DNA of 64,000 nucleotides, taken from contig NZ_CANMKO010000003.1 in the NCBI RefSeq assembly GCF_947498515.1, positions 1 to 64,000 of the forward strand, written 5' to 3'. Source of the stretch: an uncultured Pelagimonas sp. (GTDB taxonomy: Bacteria; Pseudomonadota; Alphaproteobacteria; Rhodobacterales; Rhodobacteraceae). This document shows positions 55,874 to 64,000 of this stretch, in pieces; position 1 is the stretch's first letter, and the number at the start of each line of letters is the position of its first letter. The translations under genes and the position numbers were made by a program. The notes under the pieces are model-generated. The model made no database searches. It worked only from the letters and a program-made list of their open reading frames with translations, and was not told the origin of the DNA.

Positions 55874-57697
55874 ATGGCGGTTTCCTCAGGTACGGGTCTT
55901 GACCCGGTGGTGGCATTGGCGCTGGTTGGCGTTTTAGGGGTTGGTAGCCAATGGCTTGCGTGGCGTCTGCGGCTTCCGGCGATTGTCTTGATGCTCGCTG
56001 CGGGTTTGGCGGTTGGTCCGGGTCTGGGTGTTTTGAACCCGGCGGAGCAATTTGGCGATATGTTGCAACCCATGGTCGCCATTGCCGTGGCGATTATCCT
56101 GTTCGAAGGCGGCATGGTCTTGAACCTTCATAGCCTCTCGGATGCTGCCAAAGGTGTGCGCCGATTGGTCATCGTTGGCGCGCCGCTTGGGTGGTTGGCC
56201 TCAACGCTGGTCCTGCATTACGTTGCCGGTTTGGGCTGGGCTTCCTCGGCGGTGTTTGGCGGTATCATGATCGTCACGGGTCCTACCGTGATTGCGCCGT
56301 TGTTACGCCAAGCACGATTACAAAAACGCCCCGCCGCCTTATTGCAGTGGGAGGCCATCGTCAACGATCCGGTTGGTGCTTTGGCGGCGGTTCTGGCCTT
56401 TGAAGTTGTTGTTGTTCTAAACACGGCTGAAAGCGCCGGACATGCGGTGCAACAGCTGGTCCTGGGTATCGGTTTTGCCAGTGTTCTGGGTGTTTTGGGT
56501 GGCTGGGGGATAGCCAATTCTTTCCGGCGCGGCTGGGTGCCGGAGTACATGAAGATCCCGGTGCTCTTTGTTGTTCTTATTGCCGTTTTTGCGGCCTCCG
56601 ACGCCGTGTTGCACGAAAGCGGATTGTTGGCGGTGACCATTATGGGCCTATGGATTGCCAATTCGGACCTGCCAAGCTACGTCGAGCTGCGCCGTTTCAA
56701 GGAGCACGCCACCGTCCTTTTGGTCTCGGGCGTTTTCATCCTTTTGTCGGCGAATATGAGCGCGGCAACACTGGCGGCGCTGGATTGGCGCGCGGCTTTG
56801 TTCGTCTTGGCGGTTATCTTTATCGCCCGACCTTTACCGGTTTTGGCTGCTTTGGCCTTTACCAATGTCCCATGGAAAGAGCGGCTTTTGGTGGCGATGA
56901 CCGGCCCGCGCGGCGTGGTTTTGGTGGCTGTCGCCGGGTTATTCGGTGAACGATTGGCGGAACTCGGTATCGTCGACGGCGCACGGATTGCACCACTGGC
57001 GTTTGCCTTGGTTTTGGCGACTGTGGTTCTGCATGGCTTCACCCTCACTCCTGTGGCGCGGGCCTTGGGCCTAACGGCGGGCACCACGCCGGGGGTCTTG
57101 ATCTTGGGTGGATCGCGTTGGTCGGTTGCCTTGGCACAGGCCCTCGAAAAGCTCGACCTTCAGGTCTTGTTAGCCGATCCCAATCACGCCCATTTGCGCA
57201 GCGCTCGCGAGGCGGGGGTGCCGGTCTACTATGGCGACATCCTATCTGAGGCCGCCGAAGATCGGTTGGATTTGGTGGCTTTTGATATGTTGATAAGCGC
57301 CACGGACAACGATGCCTACAACACGCTTGTGGCCACCGACCTTGCCCCGGAATTTGGCCGCTCCAACGTTTTCCAACTGCGACGTGTCCGCGAAACCAGT
57401 TCCCGCCATGCCCTACCGGTAACCTTGGGTGGGCGCGCCATTTGCGGTGATGAGACCTTCTTTGAACTCAATGCCAAAATGGCCGAAGGCTGGGTGTTCC
57501 GCACCACCAATTTGACCGAAGAATTCAGCGCCGATGATTGGCGGGCCGAACATCCCGATGCGATCCCGGTGGCGGTTCTAGGCAAGGGCGGTGGCCTGCG
57601 CCTGCTTGGTCCCAAAGATACCTTGCGTGATGTCACTGGGGCGCAAGTGCTGGCATTTGGTCCACCACGACCGGATTTAGCAAACGGTCAGGCCTGA
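55874..57697 (+). CDS. Cation/proton antiporter with TrkA-N domain
   Basis: 607 residues. About twelve membrane helices (residues 10-395) form a CPA1-type exchanger (LPAIVLMLAAGLAVGPGLGV, IILFEGGMVLNL, GPTVIAPLLRQARL, NDPVGALAAVLAFE with the ion-binding Asp). A cytoplasmic NAD-binding TrkA-N domain follows (GGSRWSVALAQAL, DILSEAAEDRLDL). It probably exchanges Na+ or K+ for H+ under control of the nucleotide domain, like NhaP2-type proteins. Confidence 0.9.
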   Translation: MAVSSGTGLDPVVALALVGVLGVGSQWLAWRLRLPAIVLMLAAGLAVGPGLGVLNPAEQFGDMLQPMVAIAVAIILFEGGMVLNLHSLSDAAKGVRRLVIVGAPLGWLASTLVLHYVAGLGWASSAVFGGIMIVTGPTVIAPLLRQARLQKRPAALLQWEAIVNDPVGALAAVLAFEVVVVLNTAESAGHAVQQLVLGIGFASVLGVLGGWGIANSFRRGWVPEYMKIPVLFVVLIAVFAASDAVLHESGLLAVTIMGLWIANSDLPSYVELRRFKEHATVLLVSGVFILLSANMSAATLAALDWRAALFVLAVIFIARPLPVLAALAFTNVPWKERLLVAMTGPRGVVLVAVAGLFGERLAELGIVDGARIAPLAFALVLATVVLHGFTLTPVARALGLTAGTTPGVLILGGSRWSVALAQALEKLDLQVLLADPNHAHLRSAREAGVPVYYGDILSEAAEDRLDLVAFDMLISATDNDAYNTLVATDLAPEFGRSNVFQLRRVRETSSRHALPVTLGGRAICGDETFFELNAKMAEGWVFRTTNLTEEFSADDWRAEHPDAIPVAVLGKGGGLRLLGPKDTLRDVTGAQVLAFGPPRPDLANGQA

Positions 57698-57767
57698 CAC
57701 CCAAAAACCAGCCATTTGACCCCGCCGCCAGTCATGATAGAGCAGCCCCAAGTTTCGGAGCCGATAG

Positions 57768-59507
57768 ATGAACCTCTTTACAGATATTCGCGAGCTGGTG
57801 CTCGCTTCGATCAATGCGATGCAAGCCGAGGGTGCGCTGCCTACGGACCTCAACCTCGCCCCGGTGACGGTTGAGCCACCTCGCGATGCGGCCCATGGTG
57901 ACATGGCGACCAATGCCGCGATGGTGTTGGCCAAACCCGCCAAACAAAAGCCGCGCGACATTGCCGAGGCTTTGGCCGCGAAACTGGTCGAGGATGACCG
58001 GATCGCCAGCGCCGATGTGGCCGGACCGGGCTTTTTGAACCTGCGTCTTGCGACGTCGATCTGGCAGGGGGTTCCAAAGGCAATCTTGACCTCGGGCACG
58101 GATTTTGGCCGCTCATCCATGGGCCACGGTAAAAAGGTCAACGTCGAATACGTCTCGGCCAACCCGACCGGTCCGATGCATGTGGGCCACGCCCGCGGCG
58201 CGATTGTTGGCGATGCCATGGCGTCTTTGTTGGATTTTGCCGGCTACGATGTGACCCGCGAATACTACATCAACGATGGTGGAGCGCAGGTCGATGTTTT
58301 GGCGCGCTCGGTTTACCTCCGCTACCTTGAGGCCCACGGCCAAGAGGTTGAATTCGTGGACGGAACCTATCCGGGCGATTATCTCGTTCCGGTTGGTCAG
58401 GCGCTCAAAGACAAGGTTGGTGATGCCTATTTGAACCAACCCGAAGATGTCTGGCTGGCGGATGTGCGCGTCTATGCGACCGATGCGATGATGGAGTTGA
58501 TCCGCGCCGATCTCAAAGCCTTGGGCGTCGAGATGGATCATTTCTTTTCTGAAAAAGCGCTTTATGGCACCGGCAAGATTGAAGCTGCCATCGATAGTTT
58601 GCGCGACAAGGATCTGATCTATCGCGGTGTATTGGAGCCGCCAAAGGGCAAAAAGCCCGAAGACTGGGAACCGCGCGAACAGACATTGTTCAAATCGACT
58701 GAACATGGCGACGATGTTGACCGTCCGATCCAGAAATCGGATGGGGCTTGGACCTATTTCGCACCTGATATCGCCTATCACTACGACAAGGTTGAGCGTG
58801 GTTTTGACCTGCTGATCGACATCTTTGGGGCCGATCACGGTGGCTATGTCAAACGGATGAAGGCGGCTGTTTCGGCGCTGTCCGGCGGCACGGTTCCGCT
58901 CGATATCAAGCTGATCCAATTGGTGAAGCTTTTCAAAAATGGTGAACCGTTCAAAATGTCGAAGCGGGCAGGGACCTTTATCACCCTGCGTGATCTGGTC
59001 GATATGGTCGGGGCCGATGTGGCGCGATTCCATATGTTGACCCGCAAATCGGATGCGGCGCTGGATTTTGATTTCGATAAAGTGGTCGAGCAAAGCAGCG
59101 AAAACCCAGTGTTTTACGTGCAGTACGCCCATTCGCGTATTTGTTCGGTGCTGCGCAACGCCGCCGAACAAGGCGTTGCAACCGATGACGCGACATTGGC
59201 CGCGGTCGATCAAACCAACCTGCATCCGGCTGAAATCGCCTTGATCGCTAAGCTGGCGGATTGGCCGCGTCAGGTCGAAATTGCTGCGCGTGTTCATGAG
59301 CCGCACCGCATCGCGACGTACCTCCAAGAACTCGCCTCGGATTTGCATGGGCACTACAACCGCGGCAACAAAGAAACCGAACTGCGCTTTTTGCAGGATG
59401 ACTCCAATGTCACACTGACCAAAATTGCGCTGGCGCGGGCCGTGGCAGTTGTTATTTCCGCTGGTCTTGGTATCTTGGGCGTAACCCCGGCAACAGAAAT
59501 GCGCTAA
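57768..59507 (+). CDS. argS: Arginyl-tRNA synthetase
   Basis: 579 residues. The class I HIGH motif appears as MHVGHARGA and the KMSK loop as FKMSKRAGTFITLRDLVD. The Add-1 domain leads and the DALR anticodon domain ends the protein (QYAHSRICSVLRNAAEQ, then DLHGHYNRGNK). It charges tRNA-Arg. GGAG lies eight bases before the ATG. It opens the argS-SPOR-nagZ-scpAB block. Confidence 0.96.
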   Translation: MNLFTDIRELVLASINAMQAEGALPTDLNLAPVTVEPPRDAAHGDMATNAAMVLAKPAKQKPRDIAEALAAKLVEDDRIASADVAGPGFLNLRLATSIWQGVPKAILTSGTDFGRSSMGHGKKVNVEYVSANPTGPMHVGHARGAIVGDAMASLLDFAGYDVTREYYINDGGAQVDVLARSVYLRYLEAHGQEVEFVDGTYPGDYLVPVGQALKDKVGDAYLNQPEDVWLADVRVYATDAMMELIRADLKALGVEMDHFFSEKALYGTGKIEAAIDSLRDKDLIYRGVLEPPKGKKPEDWEPREQTLFKSTEHGDDVDRPIQKSDGAWTYFAPDIAYHYDKVERGFDLLIDIFGADHGGYVKRMKAAVSALSGGTVPLDIKLIQLVKLFKNGEPFKMSKRAGTFITLRDLVDMVGADVARFHMLTRKSDAALDFDFDKVVEQSSENPVFYVQYAHSRICSVLRNAAEQGVATDDATLAAVDQTNLHPAEIALIAKLADWPRQVEIAARVHEPHRIATYLQELASDLHGHYNRGNKETELRFLQDDSNVTLTKIALARAVAVVISAGLGILGVTPATEMR

Positions 59508-59536
59508 AAGACGCACTCGTCGGGTCACACAGGCCG

Positions 59537-59559
59537 CGTGTTTTGAACCGCAAAATACG
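59537..59559 (+). other. Hairpin in the argS-SPOR gap
   Basis: CGTGTTTTG / CAAAATACG pair over nine bases (one G-T) with an AACCG loop; no T-tract follows, so a processing or attenuating structure is possible. Confidence 0.25.
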
Positions 59560-59621
59560 CAAAACAACACGACAGCAGACCACCGGGGCGGCGATGTATC
59601 GCCTTGGGAAGACGAGGCAAA

Positions 59622-60653
59622 ATGGCAGATTACACCTATGATGGGGCCGGTTATGCGGCCCCTGCTTCTGGCAAAGTTGCAAACCTAGCGACATGGATGG
59701 GCGCAGCAGCGTCAATCGCGCTGATCGTTGGGGTTGGCGTTTGGGGCTACCGCGTGATGGCACGCGATGTCAGCGGCGTGCCAATCGTGCAAGCCATGGC
59801 CGGCCCAATGCGCGTCGCCCCAGAAGACCCGGGCGGAACCCTGGCGGATCATCAAGGCCTTGCTGTCAACAATGTCGCCGGGCAGGGGGCCGCCGAAGGG
59901 CCTGCGGACCGTCTGGTTTTGGCACCTGTCGCCGCGGGTCTCGCGTCCGAAGATGTTGCGGCTGGTGCGCTGATTGCTGACCCCGATCCGGCACCCATGC
60001 CGATGGAGGCGTCTCTTGCGCGCGAAGCAGAGCTGATGGAAATCGAACCGGCGCAGGCTTTGGTTCAACCCGCCGAGGAATTGGACCCTATTCAGGCGTT
60101 GGCCAATCAATTGGCGGCTGAGGTCGCCCCGCTGAGTGCCTTGGCACCCGGCGAAACAGCGCCCGTTGTGACCGCCGTAGCGGAACCAGCACCCTCTACA
60201 ATCGAACAAGAACTGGCTTCTGCCGTCAAAAAAGATATCCCGCCGGGCTTGGCGCGTTCACTACGTCCGCGTTTGCGTCCCGCCGGTTTGAAAACTACCG
60301 CTTTGACAGGAGCGGCCACAGCGACAGAAACCGATGCGGCCCCGGCGGCGGCGTCTTCTACCAACGGCACCACACGTGAGCTCGAAGCGGCGGCATTGCC
60401 CGCAGGCACGCGCCTCGTGCAGGTTGGGATTTTCAATTCACCCGATGGGGCCCGCAAGGAATGGTCGCGTCTTGATGGACGTTTTGGCGATTATTTGGCG
60501 GGCAAAGATCGCGTGATCGAAAAGGCTAAACGGGGCGGTCGCGAATTCTACCGCCTGCGCGTGCATGGCTTTGCTGATCTGTCGGATTCCCGTCGGTTCT
60601 GCGCCGCCTTTATGGCCCAAAACGTGGATTGTATTCCGGTTGTGACCAAATGA
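59622..60653 (+). CDS. SPOR-domain cell-division-associated protein
   Basis: 343 residues. A single membrane helix (about 20-41) anchors a long Ala/Pro-rich periplasmic linker. The C-terminal 75 residues are a SPOR domain (TRLVQVGIFNSPDGARKEW, then GREFYRLRVHGFADLSDSRR), which binds denuded glycan strands at the septum. GAGG precedes the ATG at 59622. The stop overlaps the nagZ start, a common alphaproteobacterial arrangement. Confidence 0.9.
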   Translation: MADYTYDGAGYAAPASGKVANLATWMGAAASIALIVGVGVWGYRVMARDVSGVPIVQAMAGPMRVAPEDPGGTLADHQGLAVNNVAGQGAAEGPADRLVLAPVAAGLASEDVAAGALIADPDPAPMPMEASLAREAELMEIEPAQALVQPAEELDPIQALANQLAAEVAPLSALAPGETAPVVTAVAEPAPSTIEQELASAVKKDIPPGLARSLRPRLRPAGLKTTALTGAATATETDAAPAAASSTNGTTRELEAAALPAGTRLVQVGIFNSPDGARKEWSRLDGRFGDYLAGKDRVIEKAKRGGREFYRLRVHGFADLSDSRRFCAAFMAQNVDCIPVVTK

Positions 60654-61642
60654 ATCGTTTTGGCGCAGCCATATTTGGTTGCGAAGGTTTAGCCCTTTCG
60701 GTCGAGGAAAAGCGTTTTTTTGCAGAAGCTTCTCCTTTGGGCTTCATCCTGTTTGCGCGCAACATCGACACGTCGGATCAAGTTCGGGCCCTGACGTCTG
60801 ACCTTCGGGACAGCGTCGGATGGAATGCGCCGGTTTTCATCGATCAAGAAGGCGGTCGTGTACAACGTCTTCGCGCGCCATTGGCAACCGAATGGCTTGC
60901 GCCGCTGGACGATGTTGCGAGGTTTGGCGCGCGTGCCGCACAGGCTATGCGCCTACGTTATCACATCATTGGTCGCGAACTGTGCGCCCATGGTATCAAC
61001 GGCAATTGCGCTCCGATGCTCGACGTCGCTCGGGTGGGTACCCACAAGTTTTTGCGCAATCGGTGCTATGGCTCTGATCTGAAAACCGTCATTGAGATTG
61101 GGCGAGCGGTGACCCAAGGGCACCAAGACGCGGGCGTTTTCCCGGTGATGAAACACATCCCCGGTCACGGGTTGGCGCAGCTTGATAGCCATCTTGATTT
61201 GCCTCGAATTGACCTCGATCGTGCAGAATTGGACGCTGTTGATTTTGCGGCGTTCGCGCCCTTTGCCGATCTTCCCTTTGGTATGACGGCGCATTTGGTG
61301 TTCGAAAAGATCGATCCACAACCCGCCACAGTCTCAGAGAAAATGATCAATCTGATCCGCCGCGATATGGGGTTTGACGGCTTTTTGATGACCGATGATA
61401 TTTCGATGGAGGCCCTGTCGGGCACCGTTGCCGAGCGCAGCGCCGCGTCGATTGCGGCGGGTTGCGACGCGGTTCTACATTGTAATGGCAAGCTCGCTGA
61501 GATGGTTGCAATTATGGATCGGGTTGGACAGATGACCGACACAGCCCAAACGCGCGCCGAGGCGGCACTTGCGACACGTCAAGACCCCGTAGATGTTGAC
61601 ATCGCGGCGCTGCACGCTGAGTTTGAGGCGTTGATCCCTTAA
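60650..61642 (+). CDS. nagZ: Beta-N-acetylhexosaminidase NagZ
   Basis: 330 residues of a GH3 TIM barrel. D65QEGGRVQRL, KHIPGHGLAQLDSHLDLP (with the acid/base His-Asp) and the nucleophile segment MTDDISMEAL are conserved. It removes N-acetylglucosamine from anhydro-muropeptides in the cytoplasm for cell-wall recycling. The start overlaps the stop of the SPOR gene (ATGA). Confidence 0.95.
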   Translation: MNRFGAAIFGCEGLALSVEEKRFFAEASPLGFILFARNIDTSDQVRALTSDLRDSVGWNAPVFIDQEGGRVQRLRAPLATEWLAPLDDVARFGARAAQAMRLRYHIIGRELCAHGINGNCAPMLDVARVGTHKFLRNRCYGSDLKTVIEIGRAVTQGHQDAGVFPVMKHIPGHGLAQLDSHLDLPRIDLDRAELDAVDFAAFAPFADLPFGMTAHLVFEKIDPQPATVSEKMINLIRRDMGFDGFLMTDDISMEALSGTVAERSAASIAAGCDAVLHCNGKLAEMVAIMDRVGQMTDTAQTRAEAALATRQDPVDVDIAALHAEFEALIP

Positions 61643-61672
61643 CGCCACGCATCGCCGGGTTCCAGAACGCAG

Positions 61673-62467
61673 ATGACAGAAACCGACTCGCCAGAGCTTC
61701 CGCTCACCGTTGATGACCGCCTCGCCGCCGAGGCGTTTGTCATTGATGTTGATGGCTATGAGGGGCCGTTGGACATGTTGCTGTCGATGGCGCGTACCCA
61801 AAAGGTTGACCTTCGCAAGATTTCCATTCTCGATCTGTCGCGGCAATACTTGGCTTTTGTCGAAGAGGCCAAGACCCTGAGGCTTGAACTGGCGGCGGAC
61901 TATTTGGTGATGGCGGCTTGGTTGGCCTTCTTGAAATCACGCTTGCTTTTGCCACCTGATCCGACCGAAGAGGGACCGTCGGGCGAGGATTTAGCCGCGC
62001 ATCTGGCTTTTCAATTGGAACGATTGCAGGCGATGCGCGATTGCGCCGCCAAGCTGATGGCGCGTGATCAAAAGGGCCGCGATTTTTTTGTACGCGGTAT
62101 TCCCGAACACATGGAACGGGTGCGCAAGGTCAAATACACCGCGACACTCATCGACCTGATGCAGGGCTATGCCCGAATCCGAACCAAAGACGAATTCCGC
62201 CCCTTTGTCATGGATCGCGAGAAAGTGTTTACCATGGAAATGGCATTGGACCGGATGCGCGGCATGATCGGGTTTTCCGGACAGTGGACGGATATTATCT
62301 CATACCTTCCTGAGGGTTGGGACGACGACCCGGTTAAATGGCGCTCTGCCACCGCCGCGACTTTTGCCGCCTCGCTTGAGTTGGTGAAGGAAGGGAAGGC
62401 CGAGATTCAGCAATCGGAAACCTTTGCCCCCATTCAACTACGCCGCAGGGAGATCCCGCGTGAGTGA
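61673..62467 (+). CDS. scpA: Segregation and condensation protein A
   Basis: 264 residues of the kleisin family. The N-terminal segment DGYEGPLDMLLSMARTQKVD binds the SMC neck; AADYLVMAAWLAFLKSRLLL follows, and the C-terminal winged helix (SLELVKEGKAEIQQSETFAP) binds the SMC cap. It works with SMC and ScpB in chromosome condensation and segregation. Confidence 0.95.
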   Translation: MTETDSPELPLTVDDRLAAEAFVIDVDGYEGPLDMLLSMARTQKVDLRKISILDLSRQYLAFVEEAKTLRLELAADYLVMAAWLAFLKSRLLLPPDPTEEGPSGEDLAAHLAFQLERLQAMRDCAAKLMARDQKGRDFFVRGIPEHMERVRKVKYTATLIDLMQGYARIRTKDEFRPFVMDREKVFTMEMALDRMRGMIGFSGQWTDIISYLPEGWDDDPVKWRSATAATFAASLELVKEGKAEIQQSETFAPIQLRRREIPRE

Positions 62468-63125
62468 TACCGTGCACGAGCCCAAGACGGACAGCCTTTT
62501 TGACGCCCCGCCGATGGGTGAACAAGAGCGCATGGTCGAAGCCATTCTTTTCGCCAGCGCCGATCCTGTGTCGGTCAAAGAGCTGAATGACCGGATGCCT
62601 CATGGCTGTGACGCGGCAGAGGCGCTTGTTCATCTGCGCAAACGCTATGAGGGCAGGGGCGTGCATGTGGTCAAGGTCGGAGATGCCTGGGCAATACGTA
62701 CTGCTGCTGATCTTGGTTTCTTGATGCAGCGCGAAACGGTTGAGACCCGCAAACTCAGCCGCGCCGCTATCGAGACCTTGGCGATTATTTCCTATCATCA
62801 ACCGGTGACCCGCGCCGAGATCGAAGAAATTCGCGGTGTTGGGGTGTCACGTGGCACAATCGATCAACTGTTGGAAATGGAATGGATTCGGTTTGGTCGT
62901 CGCCGTATGACGCCGGGGCGTCCGGTGACCTTTGTCGTGACACAAGAGTTCCTTGATCACTTTGGCCTTGAAAGTGCGCGTGACCTTCCCGGTTTGGCGG
63001 AACTGCGCGCCGCTGGCCTTTTGGAAAGCCGCCCGCTTTCCTCCGGTATGCCACAAATGGGTGACGGCGATATTGATGCCGAAGAAGAAACCGACGAAGG
63101 CCAGAGCGAGCTGTTTGAGGATTAA
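62460..63125 (+). CDS. scpB: Segregation and condensation protein B
   Basis: 221 residues with two winged-helix domains (VEAILFASADPVSVKELND; ETLAIISYHQPVTRAEIEEI; RGVGVSRGTIDQLLEMEWIR). The tail is acidic and ends SELFED. The GTG at 62460 overlaps the scpA stop by eight bases and gives the family N-terminus (VSDTVHEP); an ATG at 62424 is in frame but would lie deeper in scpA. Confidence 0.94.
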   Translation: MSDTVHEPKTDSLFDAPPMGEQERMVEAILFASADPVSVKELNDRMPHGCDAAEALVHLRKRYEGRGVHVVKVGDAWAIRTAADLGFLMQRETVETRKLSRAAIETLAIISYHQPVTRAEIEEIRGVGVSRGTIDQLLEMEWIRFGRRRMTPGRPVTFVVTQEFLDHFGLESARDLPGLAELRAAGLLESRPLSSGMPQMGDGDIDAEEETDEGQSELFED

Positions 63126-63219
63126 ATCTAACGGCCAATCTTGGTGCAGGTCTTGAGAAACCTCTACAAATTCGCGCTATATATGGTATATAGAGGAAAA
63201 GAGTGGAGGGTATCCGAGC

Positions 63220-63498
63220 ATGAATGCCAACCAAGTTTTAAATATGGTAACGCGCATGTTTGTGCGAAAAGCTGTCAAAACGGGCGTGGATGCCGGTTTC
63301 AAACAGGTTGAGAAACTGCGCAAGCCTGAGCCTATGCTAGAGGCACAGCAACCCGAGCAAAACGCCATGTCTCAGGTCGAGTCCGAAGACGGTCAAAGCC
63401 GCGAGGAAATTCGCAAAGCGCGTCGGGAACGACAGGCGATCCGCGAAAAACGTCGGGCTCGCCGGGAGCGCAAAGAGCAAAAGCAGTCTCAGGCGTAG
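63220..63498 (+). CDS. Small basic protein downstream of scpB
   Basis: 92 residues. MNANQVLNMVTRMFVRKAVK starts an amphipathic N-terminal region; a glutamine/acidic linker follows, and the last 30 residues are a highly charged Arg/Lys/Glu helix (REEIRKARRERQAIREKRRA). There is no signal or membrane segment. It may bind nucleic acid or act as a charged adaptor; I know of no defined family. The upstream GGAGGG lies about ten bases from the ATG. Confidence 0.65.
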   Translation: MNANQVLNMVTRMFVRKAVKTGVDAGFKQVEKLRKPEPMLEAQQPEQNAMSQVESEDGQSREEIRKARRERQAIREKRRARRERKEQKQSQA

Positions 63499-63500
63499 GA

Positions 63501-64000
63501 TTATGCCTTGAAATGTTTGGAGAGTTTTAGGCCTTGGCCCTGATAGTTCGAGGCAATGCCCGCGCCATAAAGTGTCTCTGGAACCTCTGACATCCGTTCA
63601 TAGACCAAGCGTCCAACGGTTTGCCCATGTTCGAGAACGAAGGGAGCTTCGTGGCAACGTACTTCGAGTACGCCACGCGCACCGGTTCCGCCGGCCGCAG
63701 CATGCCCAAATCCGGGATCAAAGAAGCCAGCGTAGTGCACGCGGAATTCCCCGACCATTGCTAAATAGGGGGCCATTTCAGCCGCGTATCCGGGGGGGAT
63801 GTGGACGGCTTCGCGGCTTACTAGAATGTAAAAGGCACCGGGATCAAGGACGAGCTGGCGACCATCGGTGCGCAATTCATCCCAAAAATCCTTGGGGTCA
63901 TATTCGCCGATACGATCAAGGTCGATGACGCCTGTATGTGGTTTGGCGCGATAGCCAACAAGGTTGCCAGAGCCGGGTTCTAGATCGACGGAAAACCCCA
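63501..64000 (-). CDS. dcd: dCTP deaminase, long form (5' end outside window)
   Basis: The visible C-terminal 165 codons stay open to the window edge on the minus strand. GYRAKPHTGVIDLDRIGEYD and FYILVSREAVHIPPGYAAEM precede the core GEFRVHYAGFFDPGFGH, which carries the catalytic Glu and the nucleotide loop of the dUTPase-like fold; GQTVGRLVYERM and YGAGIASNYQGQGLKLSKHF follow. It deaminates dCTP to dUTP, supplying dTTP. The alphaproteobacterial type is a duplicated, roughly 360-residue protein, which fits the missing upstream half. It converges with the small basic-protein gene. Confidence 0.88.
   Translation of the reverse strand, partial: GFSVDLEPGSGNLVGYRAKPHTGVIDLDRIGEYDPKDFWDELRTDGRQLVLDPGAFYILVSREAVHIPPGYAAEMAPYLAMVGEFRVHYAGFFDPGFGHAAAGGTGARGVLEVRCHEAPFVLEHGQTVGRLVYERMSEVPETLYGAGIASNYQGQGLKLSKHFKA

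Overview
The window reads as a stretch of chromosome from an alphaproteobacterium of the order Rhodobacterales, most likely the marine Roseobacter group. The reasons are the moderately high G+C, RTX proteins ending in Hint domains, the order xerD / aroK-aroB / CorC, a frr-uppS-cdsA-dxr-rseP-bamA-ompH-fabZ-lpxA-lpxI-lpxB block, an argS-SPOR-nagZ-scpA-scpB block, and the coiled-coil protein plus ZapA pair. I saw no rRNA, tRNA, transposase, phage module or CRISPR array.

Layout. 1-7341: two consecutive secreted repeat proteins. The first is cut by the window edge and has tandem Ig-like domains, RTX repeats and a Hint domain; the second has RTX repeats and a Hint domain. 7413-15729: a GlxA-type regulator, a MobA/MocA-like nucleotidyltransferase, a dimethylglycine-dehydrogenase-like flavoprotein with a 15-bp palindrome upstream, a chemoreceptor, a CorC-type membrane protein and a metallophosphoesterase with an altered first metal motif. 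15726-20713: xerD with two uncharacterised envelope proteins, diverging from aroK-aroB, then ssb. 20873-23722: lytic transglycosylase, a membrane protein with a PilZ-like tail, and a di-haem peroxidase. 23754-31147: a peptide-type ABC importer (binding protein, two permeases, a fused double ATPase) with an AraC regulator upstream, starting on the miaA stop codon.

31144-45318: miaA diverges from pyrH. A GlxA-like regulator lies in the opposite direction between pyrH and frr. Then comes the long envelope block for isoprenoid carrier, phospholipid, outer-membrane protein assembly and lipid A synthesis. 45392-50608: transketolase, a ZauP-like coiled-coil gene with zapA, and bolA / a 48-codon membrane protein / grxD, then an exonuclease III gene.

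50609-53575 is the most unusual part. An AT-rich 301-bp gap carries two perfect DnaA boxes and one near match. It leads into a gene made of nine 20-residue repeats with an invariant FTSWSGP core, a 352-residue protein I cannot place, and an overlapping EamA-type exporter. This looks like a compact peptide production/export cassette, but that is inference. 53590-64000 returns to core genes: an A-type Fe-S carrier, a dGTPase, a degenerate SDR-like protein, a cation/proton antiporter, argS, a SPOR protein, nagZ, scpAB, a small basic protein and the 3' part of a dCTP deaminase gene.
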